Source of the DNA: Adenophora triphylla var. japonica
Taxonomy: Eukaryota > Streptophyta > Magnoliopsida > Asterales > Campanulaceae
Direction: 5' to 3'
Assembly (NCBI GenBank): GCA_022495995.1
Contig: JAFEMH010000519.1
Location: 620,001 to 684,000 of the forward strand
DNA length: 64,000 bases
In this document: positions 32,771-43,900 of the stretch, piece after piece
How the letters are laid out: each line of letters begins with the position of its first letter
How positions within the stretch are numbered: the stretch's first letter is position 1
The notes under the pieces: model-generated
Databases searched by the model: none
Told to the model about the DNA's origin: nothing
Seen by the model: only the letters and a program-made list of their open reading frames with translations
Position numbers and translations under genes: made by a program

Positions 32771-33260
32771 TGTTGGAACATAAACGATCCATTAACCATG
32801 AACCGACTCACAACTAGATTAAGAAGAGAAGGAGAAGAAGAAGAATAATAATATGGAAGCGTGTACCTTGTGATTCCATGATTGTTCTTAGTTTTGTTCT
32901 TGAGTAGAAGAAGGAAGTAGGGAGATAGTACTTCGAAGTAGGGAAGAGTAGATCTTCTAAATGATAGTGCCCACACTTGATCTTCTTAGTGAATAAAGAG
33001 AAGATTTGTGACTGAATTTAGTGAATGAATAAGTGTCTCTAAATGGCTGATGGATAGCCTTTATATAGATAGAGAAGGGGCACTTCATTTAGGGACTACA
33101 CCCTTTCGTAAAGAAGGCGGTGAGAAGTTACCATTATGCCCATCATTTAATGGTACTTACACCTAATGGAATTCCACATATTTGGTTTATACTTTAACAT
33201 TATTAAATGATTATAACATATGGAATTAAATAACACATATTATTAATCCATGTTCTAACA
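32771..33260 (-). repeat. 3' LTR of copia element 3
   Basis: It is 490 bp and differs from the other LTR mainly in a GAA/ATA repeat near 32835-32850 and in two or three single bases near 33140-33180. Confidence 0.93.
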
Positions 33261-33899
33261 ATCTCCCACTTGAATTAATATTAATATGTATCTTTTACTA
33301 AATAAATCCCTTAATCATTTATAACATGAATGACAACCCTTATGTGCACGTTTATTGTCATCCAACACAATCCCGTCCATTAGTCTTATAAGTATAGGGA
33401 CTAAAGGGACAGTCGTTGTAATTGATTCGCAACTAAACCCACATTAATCACATATATATATCCAACTAAATGACATAGATTAAGTATAGATATGTAGCAT
33501 GGAATATTAATGAATATATATGAAGAATGCATATATATATTCTCCAACTAGTCCTACTTAACCAAATGAGATCAATATAAATAAAAACAACATAAAGAAA
33601 TAGAAAACAACACAAACTCCCACTGATTTAAGCATTATCAAAAATTGTTTCACCCATATGAACAGTATGCTCGTGAAACATCAAAAGAGATTACGCTTTA
33701 CAAAATGGATCCAATAACATAGAGTTTGATCCTATAAGTTGTATATCTATTTGTTCATTTTATACTTATTTCTCTTCAACAAGAGATATAACCATATGAT
33801 ATCTTTCGACATCTTTGCATCCACTAAAACATAATCGGAATACTTAATGATCTCAAAATGATCCGATTTTATAAACATAAGCATGTAGTTTAATGTTTT

Positions 33900-34763
33900 A
33901 TAGGTACTTCATCATTCTTTTGGATGCGACTTAATGTTCTTCTTTCCGAATTACTTTGGTATTAACCAAGCATCCCAATAATAAATACAAGATCTGTACG
34001 AGTACAGACTTGCGCATACATTAAGCTTCCTACTGCCGGTGCATAAGGGATATTTTCCATATACTTGGATTAAAAATTAATTTTAGGACATTACTTTAAA
34101 CTGAATTTATCTCCCTTAGAGACAGGGGTGTCATGTGGTTTACAATTTTTCATGCTAAACCTTTGTAATACCTTCTCTATATAGCTCTTTTATGATAATC
34201 CCAAAATACCTCGTGAATGATCACGATGAATTTGGATTCCCAATACAAAAGATGTCTTACCAAGATCTTTCATCTCAAATTTGTTTTGAGAAATTTCTTA
34301 ATTTCTTTTAGAAGGTCCTTATCATTACTAGCAAGAAAAATGTCATCCACATATAAGACCAAAATATAAATTTATTCCCACAGAACTTATGGTACACACA
34401 ATCTTCACCAAGATTCATTTCAAAGCCAAATGAGAGAATAACTTGGTTAAGTTTTAAGTACCATTGACGAGATGCTTGCTTAAGCCCATAAATGGATTTC
34501 TTAAGTTTACAAACCAGTTGACTAGTTTGATCCAAATTAGTCACCATTTCTGGTTTCTTCATATAGATAGTTTCCTCAATGTCGCCATTGAAAAAAGCTG
34601 TTTTAACATCCATTTGATGAAGCTCAAGATCATAATGTGCCACTAATGTCATAATGATCATAACAGAGGTTTTAGAAGATATCGGAAAAAATGTTTCTTT
34701 ATAATCAATGCCTTCTTTTTGAGTAAATCCATTAGCAACAAGACGTGCCTTATATCTTTCCAT
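33900..34763 (-). pseudogene. copia element 3 RT/RNase H remnant
   Basis: The clearest frame (34308-34763) starts KARLVANGFTQKEGIDYKET and contains MDVKTAFFNGDIEETIYMKK and KKSIYGLKQASRQWYLKLNQ, core copia RT blocks. The YVDD catalytic site is present near 34340 but in another frame. Further downstream, PYAPAVGSLMYAQVCTRTDL (about 33975-34040) marks the RT/RNase H connection. Several frameshifts prevent a working RT. Confidence 0.85.
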
Positions 34764-34895
34764 ATTACCTTGCTAATCCCTTTTGGTTTTAAATATCAAT
34801 TTATAACCAATAGGTTTTACACCTTCAGGTAATGGGACAAGATCCCAAATGTCATTGTCTTTCATTGATTTTAACTCCTCATTAATGGCATTGAT

Positions 34896-36305
34896 TCACT
34901 TATGAGAATTAGGACTATTAATGGCTTCATGAAAGGTGATTAGATCATCTCCCACTAAACTTAAGGTGTCCTTATTCTCCGCAAGATACATATCATAAAT
35001 ATCCGGAATATTACTTCTTCTTTCTCTAGTAGATCTCCTCAAGAGCACTGGTTCATCCTCATTTTGAGGTTGTTGAATTTCCTCATGTCCAACATTTCCA
35101 TGTTGTCCGTTATTTACGGGAGTCTCTATATTAATTTGAATTGTATGTTCTTTGTTGAATTTTAGGTACAATTACTTGATTTTCAACAGGAACTAAAGTT
35201 TGAGGAACATAGAGTGGTTTCTCTAACTCTTCAAATTCAAAAACATTACTATTTCTCCCACTAAATTCAACATCCTCAAGGAACCTAACATTGCCAGTCT
35301 CGAAAAAATGTTCTAGTTTTTGGGTCATAAAATTTATATCCCCTAGATCTCTCGGCATACCCTATAAAATAGCTACTAACAGTATTAAGGTCCAGTTTGC
35401 CCTCATTAGGCCTATAAGGTCTAGCTTTTGCTGGACACCTCCATACATGAAGATGATTTAAGGACGGTTTCTTATTCGTCCATAACTCATAAGGGGTTTT
35501 GTCGGTAGCTTTTGAAGGTGCTCTATTGAGAATATAAGCTGCGGTTTTTAATGCTTCGCCCATAATGAGTGAGGTAAAGAAGTACAAGAAAACATACTTC
35601 TTACCATATCCTTAAGGATTCTATTATGTCTCTCCACTATACTATGCTAGGTTTGCCCGGCATGGCGTAGTGAGGGACAATCCTACACTCTTCAAAATAG
35701 CGATTATAAAGGACCCGGACGTTATTCACCTAATACGTTATACCGTCCATAGTTTTCACTACCATGATCGGTTTTAACGTTCTTAATAGTCTTTCTTATG
35801 CCTTAAAAGACTTGAAAACGTCCAATGATTGAAACTTTACATGAAGAATATAATGTATCCATAACGAGAGTAATCATCCATGAACGTAATGAAATATTGT
35901 TGACCATTCCATGAAGGATTAATGAATGGTCTACAAATGTCCATATGAATTAGTTCCAAGACGTTTGATACTCTCAAAATTCTATTTCCTTTAATGTTTG
36001 TAAATTTATTCTTTAAAACACTTAATGCAAAAGTTTTATCCGGAGTATCAAGTTGTTTTAGGATTCTCTCCGACATAAGCTTTATCAATTCTCCCTTTGA
36101 AGATATGACCCAAACGCCTATGCCATAGAATACAATAATTTTCACTTGATAACTTTTGCTTAGTGCCTTTAGTTTTGGTTTCATTATTATGGGACTCATT
36201 CATTTTCTTGACTGTGTCAAGTAAATTAAGATTATCGATATATGACAAAGTACTAGTACCGACAAATTTGGAATTTAAAATAAAGATCACATTTATTATT
36301 CCCAA
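34896..36305 (-). pseudogene. copia element 3 integrase remnant
   Basis: Pieces: LWHRRLGHI (GAG-pre-integrase histidines, about 36120); VLELIHMDICRPF and FITFMDDYSRYGY (integrase core, about 35845-35960); and PYELWTNKKPSLNHLHVWRC with GYAERSRGYKFYDPKTRTFF (integrase C-terminal region, 35285-35587), followed by a hydrophilic spacer to 34896. Frames are broken near 35330, 35600-35840 and 36060. Confidence 0.8.
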
Positions 36306-36347
36306 AAGAACAAGAGTAACCTTCCTTGTCCAAAATTGTGATAGATA

Positions 36348-37402
36348 TTAAATTCCATCAAAAGATGGTACAATGAATGTATTATTTAATACAAAATAAT
36401 AGCCAGTACTTATCATTAATCTAAAAGTCCCTATGCCTATAACTTCAACCGGATTTTCAGCTTCCATATAGTTGTATTTCTCATCTTCACTGGGGATTCG
36501 GTAATTCAGGCAACCCTGCATACATGAACTAATGTGAGTTGTTGCACCAAATACAACCACTATGTATAGTAAGGAATTGAAACCGAATTTGCCTTAGTAC
36601 AAACAAGACCAATTGACATACCATTCTGAATTCGCCATTCGCGATATTTATGGTAGTCATTCTTCATGCGAGTAAGGTCCTTGCAAAAGAAGCATTTCTT
36701 GACTTTATGATCTTTAAATGATCCCTTATGCTTCTTACTTGCAACCGCAATTTCCTTCCCTCTTCTCTTAATCCCACGAGAAGAAGTAAATGCTGAGTGA
36801 GTACTTTCTAATTTATGATATTTCAACCTATCTTCCTCTAATGTCATATGTGAAAGTAATCCATTAATATTCCACTTGTACTTTCGACATTTATAGGTCA
36901 CTTCAAAAGGACCAAATTGAGGAGGAAGATAGATCAAAACTAAGTGCACGAGCAAATCTTTCGAAATCTCTAACTTAAGTGCTTTTAGTTTGATCGAAAG
37001 ATGAAATAATTCGATAATGTACTCCCGAAGATTTTCGTCACCCTTGTACCGAATGGAAACAAGTTTCCACAAGAATTCAAGAAAAAACTCAGCATTTTCG
37101 ATTTCAGAGACATTGTCCAAAAATGTCTCTGAAACTGCATTTTCCATGATCATTAGACTTACGCGGTTGGACCGTTCCCATTGCTCAACATTTTTCCGTT
37201 CTATAACGGTATTTCCTTTAGTGAGAGCAGCGGGACTTGATTCCCCAAATGCGTGATCGATGTCCATATTGCCTAAGATCATCGTTATATTATTTTTCCA
37301 AGTTTTAAGTTTAGTCCCAGTAAGCAAAGGTACATCATTTATAGCAGTAGTTACGGATGAAGCATTAATCAAATCTGAAGGAGAAGAACAAGAATGAAAC
37401 AA
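36348..37402 (-). pseudogene. copia element 3 gag and protease
   Basis: The gag frame (36560-37402, 280 codons) has the copia N-terminus (LLTGTKLKTWKNNITMILGN), a UBN2-like body and a Cys-x2-Cys start of a zinc knuckle (FFCKDL) whose remaining ligands are not in the usual spacing. Protease follows in another frame (36348-36560): the expected Asp-Ser-Gly is Val-Phe-Gly (VVFGATTHISS), so the catalytic Asp is lost. Confidence 0.8.
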
Positions 37403-38093
37403 AACATATATAAGAAACTACACAATGATTAATTATATCAAATGAATTTCATCAAAATAAAAGATAATCAATATGACATCAAGACTAATCTTTGGATTGC
37501 GAATTGACTCACAATTTGATTTATCTTAGGGTAAACAAATAGCTTAAACAATACACTTTAAATACTTGCCTTCCTTTGGGCCGGATCAAGTACAAAAGTG
37601 TCCTAAAGTTTAAGGTACTTGTTCCCCGGCAATAAAGAATATAAACAATTCACTTTAAACACCCGCCTTTCTTTGGGATAGTTCACAGCATTTAAAATGA
37701 CCAAAAGTTTAGTTCAATTATTACCCCATGAATGTAAATACTTAGTCAACAACAAGGTCTCCTTTGGGAAACAAGCATGTTATCACATATCAATATTTAC
37801 ATTCATCTTTTAACAAGTTTGAATTTAATCAACAAGGTCTCCTTTGGGAAACAATCATGTTAATTTTATCCAAAATGTTAAGGATATAATCAATCAGAAA
37901 TAAAAGGGCCTTAAGGTAATTAATGAAATTTATTAATAAAAGATAGTAATCCTTTTGTTCTACCCGTCCATTCCTAAAGTTTGATAACTCTAAGAATCAC
38001 CGAAGTGCGACTGGTGTCCAGATACTATAATTTATTAACAAATTTTCACAAATTCTAGGCAAAATAACCCCAAAATCTCTCTTCCCAGCCAGA

Positions 38094-38335
38094 GCACGAC
38101 TCGTGCCCACGAGCACGAATGGGGCACGAGTGGAAATGAAGTGCTTGATTTTAATCAGAACGACTTGAAAGCTTAGAAACGAGTCGTGGGCACGAATGAC
38201 CAAAAGGGCACGACTCGTGCCAAAAGGCACGACTCGTGCTCAATGCCCAGAAACATGAAAAGTCACCATTTAAACGACATGAATCAAAGGGCACGACTCG
38301 TGCCCAATAGCACGACTCGTGCCCACTGTCCAGAT
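38094..38335. repeat. Palindromic GCACGACTCGTGC repeats in copia 3 leader
   Basis: Five copies of the core GCACGACTCGTGC (GCACGA then TCGTGC around a central C) at about 38095, 38209, 38225, 38290 and 38309, plus degenerate half-copies (GGGCACGAGT, GAGTCGTGGGCACGA) between them. They lie between the primer-binding site and gag, i.e. in the RNA leader. Confidence 0.85.
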
Positions 38336-38733
38336 TGGTGAAAAGTCATCATTTTATGAACAGGTTTGAATCAATTAGAGAGGCATACCATACCACCCAA
38401 TTAGACTATCAATTCTTAACTTAATGGTGAATCAATATTCAACCAAAGCAAGTAGATCCGCATACTCACATCACATTTTTAAATGCGTGGCTATGCATTT
38501 GAACAAACTCACAACGCATCCAATGATGGTGGCTATGTTCAAAATGGGATAATCTTACATTAAGAATTGAAAGCCTTTTGAGTAAATTTATAATTTAGAA
38601 GTAACATAATACTCTAGAATCTTAATTAGAGTATGAAAATAATTCAAGAACACATGATGAACATGGAATCTTTTCAAGAAATAAAAGCATAAGGCTTTAC
38701 AAGAAACTCAAACTCAATCTAGTATATGAGCAG

Positions 38734-38745
38734 GCTCTGATACCA
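38734..38745 (-). other. Primer-binding site of copia element 3
   Basis: Minus-strand TGGTATCAGAGC, two bases inside the right LTR. Confidence 0.9.
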
Positions 38746-38747
38746 AT

Positions 38748-39237
38748 TGTTGGAACATAAACGATCCATTAACCATGAACCGACTCACAACTAGATTAAG
38801 AAGAGAAGGAGAAGAAGAAGAAGAATAATACGGAAGCGTGTACCTTGTGATTCCATGATTGTTCTTAGTTTTGTTCTTGAGTAGAAGAAGGAAGTAGGGA
38901 GATAGTACTTCGAAGTAGGGAAGAGTAGATCTTCTAAATGATAGTGCCCACACTTGATCTTCTTAGTGAATAAAGAGAAGATTTGTGACTGAATTTAGTG
39001 AATGAATAAGTGTCTCTAAATGGCTGATGGATAGCCTTTATATAGATAGAGAAGGGGCACTTCATTTAGGGACTACACCCTTTCGTAAAGAAGGCGGTGA
39101 GAAGTTACCATTATGCCTATCATTTAATGGTACTTACACCTAATGGAATTCTACATATTTGGTTTATACTTTAACATTATTAAATGATTATAACATATGG
39201 AATTAAATAACACATATTATTAATCCATGTTCTAACA
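38748..39237 (-). repeat. 5' LTR of copia element 3
   Basis: It is 490 bp. On the minus strand a TATATAAA box lies near 39036. Confidence 0.93.
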
Positions 39238-39289
39238 TCTCCAATTCTCTTTGCAATTCAACCATCGTCATGCGAATATAGCAGCAAAG

Positions 39290-39800
39290 TGTTTTTTAAG
39301 CTGATCCGCATTGGCCCGCCTGGCCTACCAATCCAAGGTGGGTTGGGTTGGGTTGACATATTTTCAGTCCGCCAAGAATTTGGCCCGCCCCGCTCCGTTT
39401 AGTGGCGGGTTTTGATGGGTTGGGCCCGCCCCGCCTTGCCAGCCCGTATTGACAGCTCTACTTTTGTGTATGCATTTCCAAGTTTAAGGTCAATTGATTT
39501 TTATTTTTTTACCAATTTCGATGAACCTTCAGTTTTAACCATTTTTTTAATCAATTGTAACGACTCAACTTACTATACGCGTTCGATTGCCTGGACATCC
39601 AAACTTCATCTAAAAATGTTAGAAAAAAATTAACAAAAACTAACAACAACTTACCTTCTTTCAAAAAATGTTAGAAAAAGTTAACGAAAACTAATCAACT
39701 CGAGCAACCACAAAAAATGTTAGAAAAAGTTAACGAAAACTAATCAACTCGGACAACCACTAACCCTTTTCAAAACCATCACTTCATAATCACTCCGGCC
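39290..39800. other. hAT-end-like remnant and unassigned DNA
   Basis: 39310-39462 holds GC-rich words (GGCCCGCC, GGGTTGGGTTG) ending CCCGTATTGACAGCTCTA, like 31000-31110. At 39640-39760 the phrase AAATGTTAGAAAAAGTTAAC is tandemly repeated three times with AAACTAATCAACTC. No gene is recognised. Confidence 0.4.
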
Positions 39801-40361
39801 TGTTAACGTATTTAGTTGGATTTGATTTTCCTAATCACAATCCCTTCCTTATAGATAGAGATAGACTCGAATTAATTTAGGGTGATAATCCTTGTCATAT
39901 TTAACTACTTCCTCTTGTATATATATACTAGGGACCTGTACACAAAATGATTAACGTGAATAACATATACATTTAATATTATTTACATGGTATCAGTCTG
40001 AAAAACCCTAACCCTAATACGTTTTTCAACCGGCCGCTGTTTCTCTTTCTAACGCCATGTTTACCACTGCTAGTTCTTCGTCCGATTCTCTCCCCTATGC
40101 GACTTTGATCCATATGATCACTGTCAAACTCACGTCCCTAAACTACCTTCTGTGGAAGAATCAAGTTTCTTCTCTTCTCTCATGCCAAGAACTACTTGAT
40201 TTTCCTAATCACAATCCCTTCCTTATAGATAGAGATAGACTCGAATTAATTTAGGGTGATAATCCTTGTCATATTTAACTACTTCCTCTTGTATATATAT
40301 ACTAGGGACCTGTACACAAAATGATTAACGTGAATAACATATACATTTAATATTATTTACA
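39801..40361 (+). mobile_element. Copia element reduced to LTR, gag start and partial LTR
   Basis: The left LTR (39801-39987, TGTTAACG...TTTACA) is followed by TGGTATCAG (primer-binding site), a short leader and the first 45 codons of gag (40057-40198, with TSLNYLLWKNQVSSLL typical of copia). At 40197 the sequence jumps into the 3' LTR at the phrase TGATTTTCCTAATC, losing the rest of the element and the first 16-18 bases of that LTR; it ends at 40361. The flanks are CGGCC on both sides (39796-39800, 40362-40366). The two LTR parts look identical. Confidence 0.88.
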
Positions 40362-40979
40362 CGGCCTCACCTCAATCGCCTTTCCCTCGCTCTGATCTCA
40401 CCCACCCTCTCCAACTCCTCCTCCCCCATAATTTGTCATTTCCCTCCCCTTCATCGACGTCGGCTCCCAATCCTCTTACCTCGTGTCCGTAGATCCCTAT
40501 TCGTTAAGCGAAGGAGACAAGAAATATGAGGACATGAACCAGAATATCTCTTAGATACATTTTTGTTGCAAGGTAAAGTTAACTCTCCCTCGTTGGAAAG
40601 GATAACTCTCACTATGATTTTTTTTAATGGGTTGATTCACTATGATTTTTTTAAAGAAACTGTTTTTACTAATTTATATAGGAGTATTTCTTTATTCAGA
40701 AACTCGATATTTGAAATGAATCAAAATAAAAAATGCGACATTTATATTGATGAGCGGATTTAACAACTGTGTTTCGCACAAAGAGAGATATTTTGTGTCA
40801 TTTCATAGGGTGAATAAGCAGCCTAGGTGTGAGCACAACACACACACACAATGTTGACTAGAAGAGAAGTCAAACACTTATTCAACCACTGATACAAACA
40901 AGAACAATGTTGGACAAAATACAAGTTGTCTAAAACACAACATAATGAAGCTTCTCACAATACAAAAGACATAATAAAC
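40362..40979. other. Non-coding DNA downstream of EH3
   Basis: A C/T-rich stretch at 40366-40530 reads like an exon fragment (open in more than one frame) but matches no family I recognise. It continues directly from 39795, so the retroelement at 39801 split it. The rest is AT-rich without features. Confidence 0.4.
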
Positions 40980-43900
40980 TCAAGAACAAAATGTAACACA
41001 ACTCTTCAAGACTCGGAAAGTAAAGCATGCAGAGAACTGGTTGAAGTAGTCGTGGATAAGTTTGTTGATCTCATCAGGCTTTTCTTCGTGCAGAAAATGG
41101 CCAACGCCTTCCAAAACAACCGCATCCTCTAAAAGTGGCACGTCTTTCTTGAACCCGCCTTTGTGTATATAATCCTTGGTCCCATAGGAGTTATAGGTCA
41201 GATCAATGTCGCCCACAATGAACTTCGTCGGTACTTTCACTTGGGCTCCCGTCCAAGGTGCAGTTAGTTCCCAGTTTCTGTCAAAATGGGCGAAAAAGAA
41301 TGAAATCCAATCTTTTTATTATGCTCTAATCTTAAATAAGTTAAATACTCCCTCCGTAACGGTAGCGGAGCCAGAAGTTTTTGAAAAAGGGTCAAAATCA
41401 TTCAGTAACTAAAAGGGAGAAAAAATGAGTGTATTTTTAAAGGGAGAAAAAATGAGTGTATTTTTTCTTTACATAAATTGGGGGCTTTCAATAAATTGCA
41501 CGAAAACACTAAATTCTTAACACTAATGCACTAGTATTTTTTTTTAATGGGGGTAATTGCCTCCCATTACCTTCAATGTGGCTCTGCCTGTGCTCCGTCC
41601 CATAAAGATAGATTCGTTTTTTCAAGGATAATGTTGATTAAACATTGACCAAGGATTTAAAAATAATTAACCAATTGAAAATCTAAAAATTGTTATTGAT
41701 ACACCATTATAAATATTATCAATAACTAATTTTAGATTTTCATTAGGAATAATAAATTAATATAAGTTTTTGTCGAAGTTCAATCAAAACTCTTTAAAAG
41801 TTGGAACTATCTATATGGGACAACGGAGTATCAATAATCCCAGTACGCAAAGTTACTTGGATTCTAATTTAGTGTTGGGAGATGACTTACAAATTCAAGG
41901 ATCTATAGTAGTTAAGTCCCCCAGTGAAGCCAGTTTGTTCGTATTTGCTGGTATAATAAGCAACATCTTCCTCTGAAAACCAAGGAGGCAAGGGAATTGG
42001 TGTATCGGGAGAATCTCCAAAAATATTGCCCTTAGGTAGCTTAAGTGGTCCGGGATTACGGTATGTTAGGAATTTCCTTATAACTCTTTCGGTCCCATTT
42101 TGGGCAAACTCCGCTTCTATTGATCCCGGTTCCTGAAATGTAATTCATAAACATTTCAAAGATGTCCCATGGGGATAATTTATATGTACAAATTACACAT
42201 GAATGTACAAGTCCTACATTATTCAAACATGACCTTCAACACACACGCACGCACGCACGCACAAACGGACCTTCACATATGAAATGACAAGAAAATTTTG
42301 AGGAAGTATCTCAACTTGCTATTGACAGTTATTTTATTATGTGACGGGTATCCAACATCATTATTCTTCAAATGCTATTGTAAAGTGTATTTCGTATAAG
42401 CAAGAATGTACAGAGTTTGACTTCCGAGTTTCATTACTCGTTAAATCGCATAATAAGTCTTGCAATTGACTCGTAAAACTAGAAATATCCTATAACAAGT
42501 ATTGTAGTTGACTACTTGAAAGTACATTATAAGAACATTGTAAAATTTTAATTGTCACTACTAAAATTGAACTAAGATTACTTCATTTAAAGATGTAACA
42601 CTAATTTTGAGAAAAATAGTATTCCCCCTCTGTCCCATGTCCATTTATAAAAAAAATTGACGCAAAATAATGAATGTCCTTTTTTGAAATTACTTTGTCC
42701 CTAAGTGTTTCTTTACCATAAAATTTCACTAATCATTAAATTAAACAAGAATATTTATGCATTTTATATTTTAATTGTACAAAAGTAAACATTTCGAGAA
42801 TGTCCCGAAATGAAAAATGAATACTGTGTTTCTTACACTAATCATTAAATTAGGTTAACCTAGATACTCCCTTTAGTCCAAATAAGTGTTCAATTTCTGA
42901 CTTCTCATCAAAAAAAAATAAAAAAAAATTCTACAAGTAAAACTGAAATTTGAATGCTTTTTAGCTTAAAAGTTGATAATTGTTTCGGGTGAAAATGAGA
43001 GTCTAGATCTGTCGGCTCTAATAACTCTTCTTTTTTTTTTTTTTTTTTTTTTGATACCCGTGTTCATTTGCGACTAATCCCGACCACTGCAGTCGCCCCA
43101 CAAGATCTTGGTGGAGGTAAATCGCGGGATGTCGTATCGGGCAGCTCTTATACTTGAGCCCCGGGATGTGCCCTATGCGCAGGGGTGGCGGCACTTATAC
43201 TTGAGCCCCCAAGGAGCCCTCCTACAAGGCATTTACATCACTCTTACATCACCAATTGGCCGCTCTGCTCCTGCTCTTAATCGCACTGGATGTGCCAGGA
43301 GGCTCCAAAGGACCCTGAACCAAGGTAGGAATTAAACCACAGAAACTCCCCTTGAGGGGAATCGAACCGATGACCTCCCCTTCGGGAGGCCACCAACATA
43401 CCATTGGGCCAAGGCCACTTTGGTGTCGGCTCTAATAACTCGTAACTATTAATAATTCATCACCGTTACACGAACACGTGATACACAAAAGTGTAACCGT
43501 TAATAACTCATCACCGTTACACGAACATGCAGTACACAAAAGTGATATATATGATCTCGAGTCCGAAAATTTTGATTTAAAACCACATATTTTGGACAGG
43601 ACGGAATATATAAAGCAGTCAATTTGGGATCGTCCCGTCATATAAATGAGACAGGACGGGATAGTATATTCTATTTCCGTATAAAAGCGGGTCTATTTGG
43701 TAAATCCCGTTTGGGACGCGGGACAAAGCGGGATGGGACGAAACGGGATAGGACGTCCCATATTTTTTTAATTTTAATTTTAATATTAATTTTATTTTAT
43801 TTTAACCTTATTTTAACACTTAATCTTTAGTTTTTTTTTCCAACTATACATTATCTTTTATCTTTTGTGTTGTGTTGATTAAGCTGTTTTATGAAATCAA

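Larger units (their letters stand above)
32771..39237 (-). mobile_element. Ty1/copia element 3, complete but with broken frames
   Basis: LTRs at 32771-33260 and 38748-39237 are each 490 bp and begin TGTTGGAACAT and end TCTAACA, flanked by TCTCC on both sides (32766-32770, 39238-39242). On the minus strand the primer-binding site is at 38734-38745 and the purine tract AAGTGGGAGAT lies next to the left LTR. Gag, protease, integrase, RT and RNase H are all present in copia order but in broken frames. The LTRs differ at only about five places. Confidence 0.92.

Noticed and set aside
43350..43423. tRNA gene on the minus strand
   Set aside because: A- and B-box are there, but the sequence continues into a SINE body and poly(A) tail with an 18-bp duplication.
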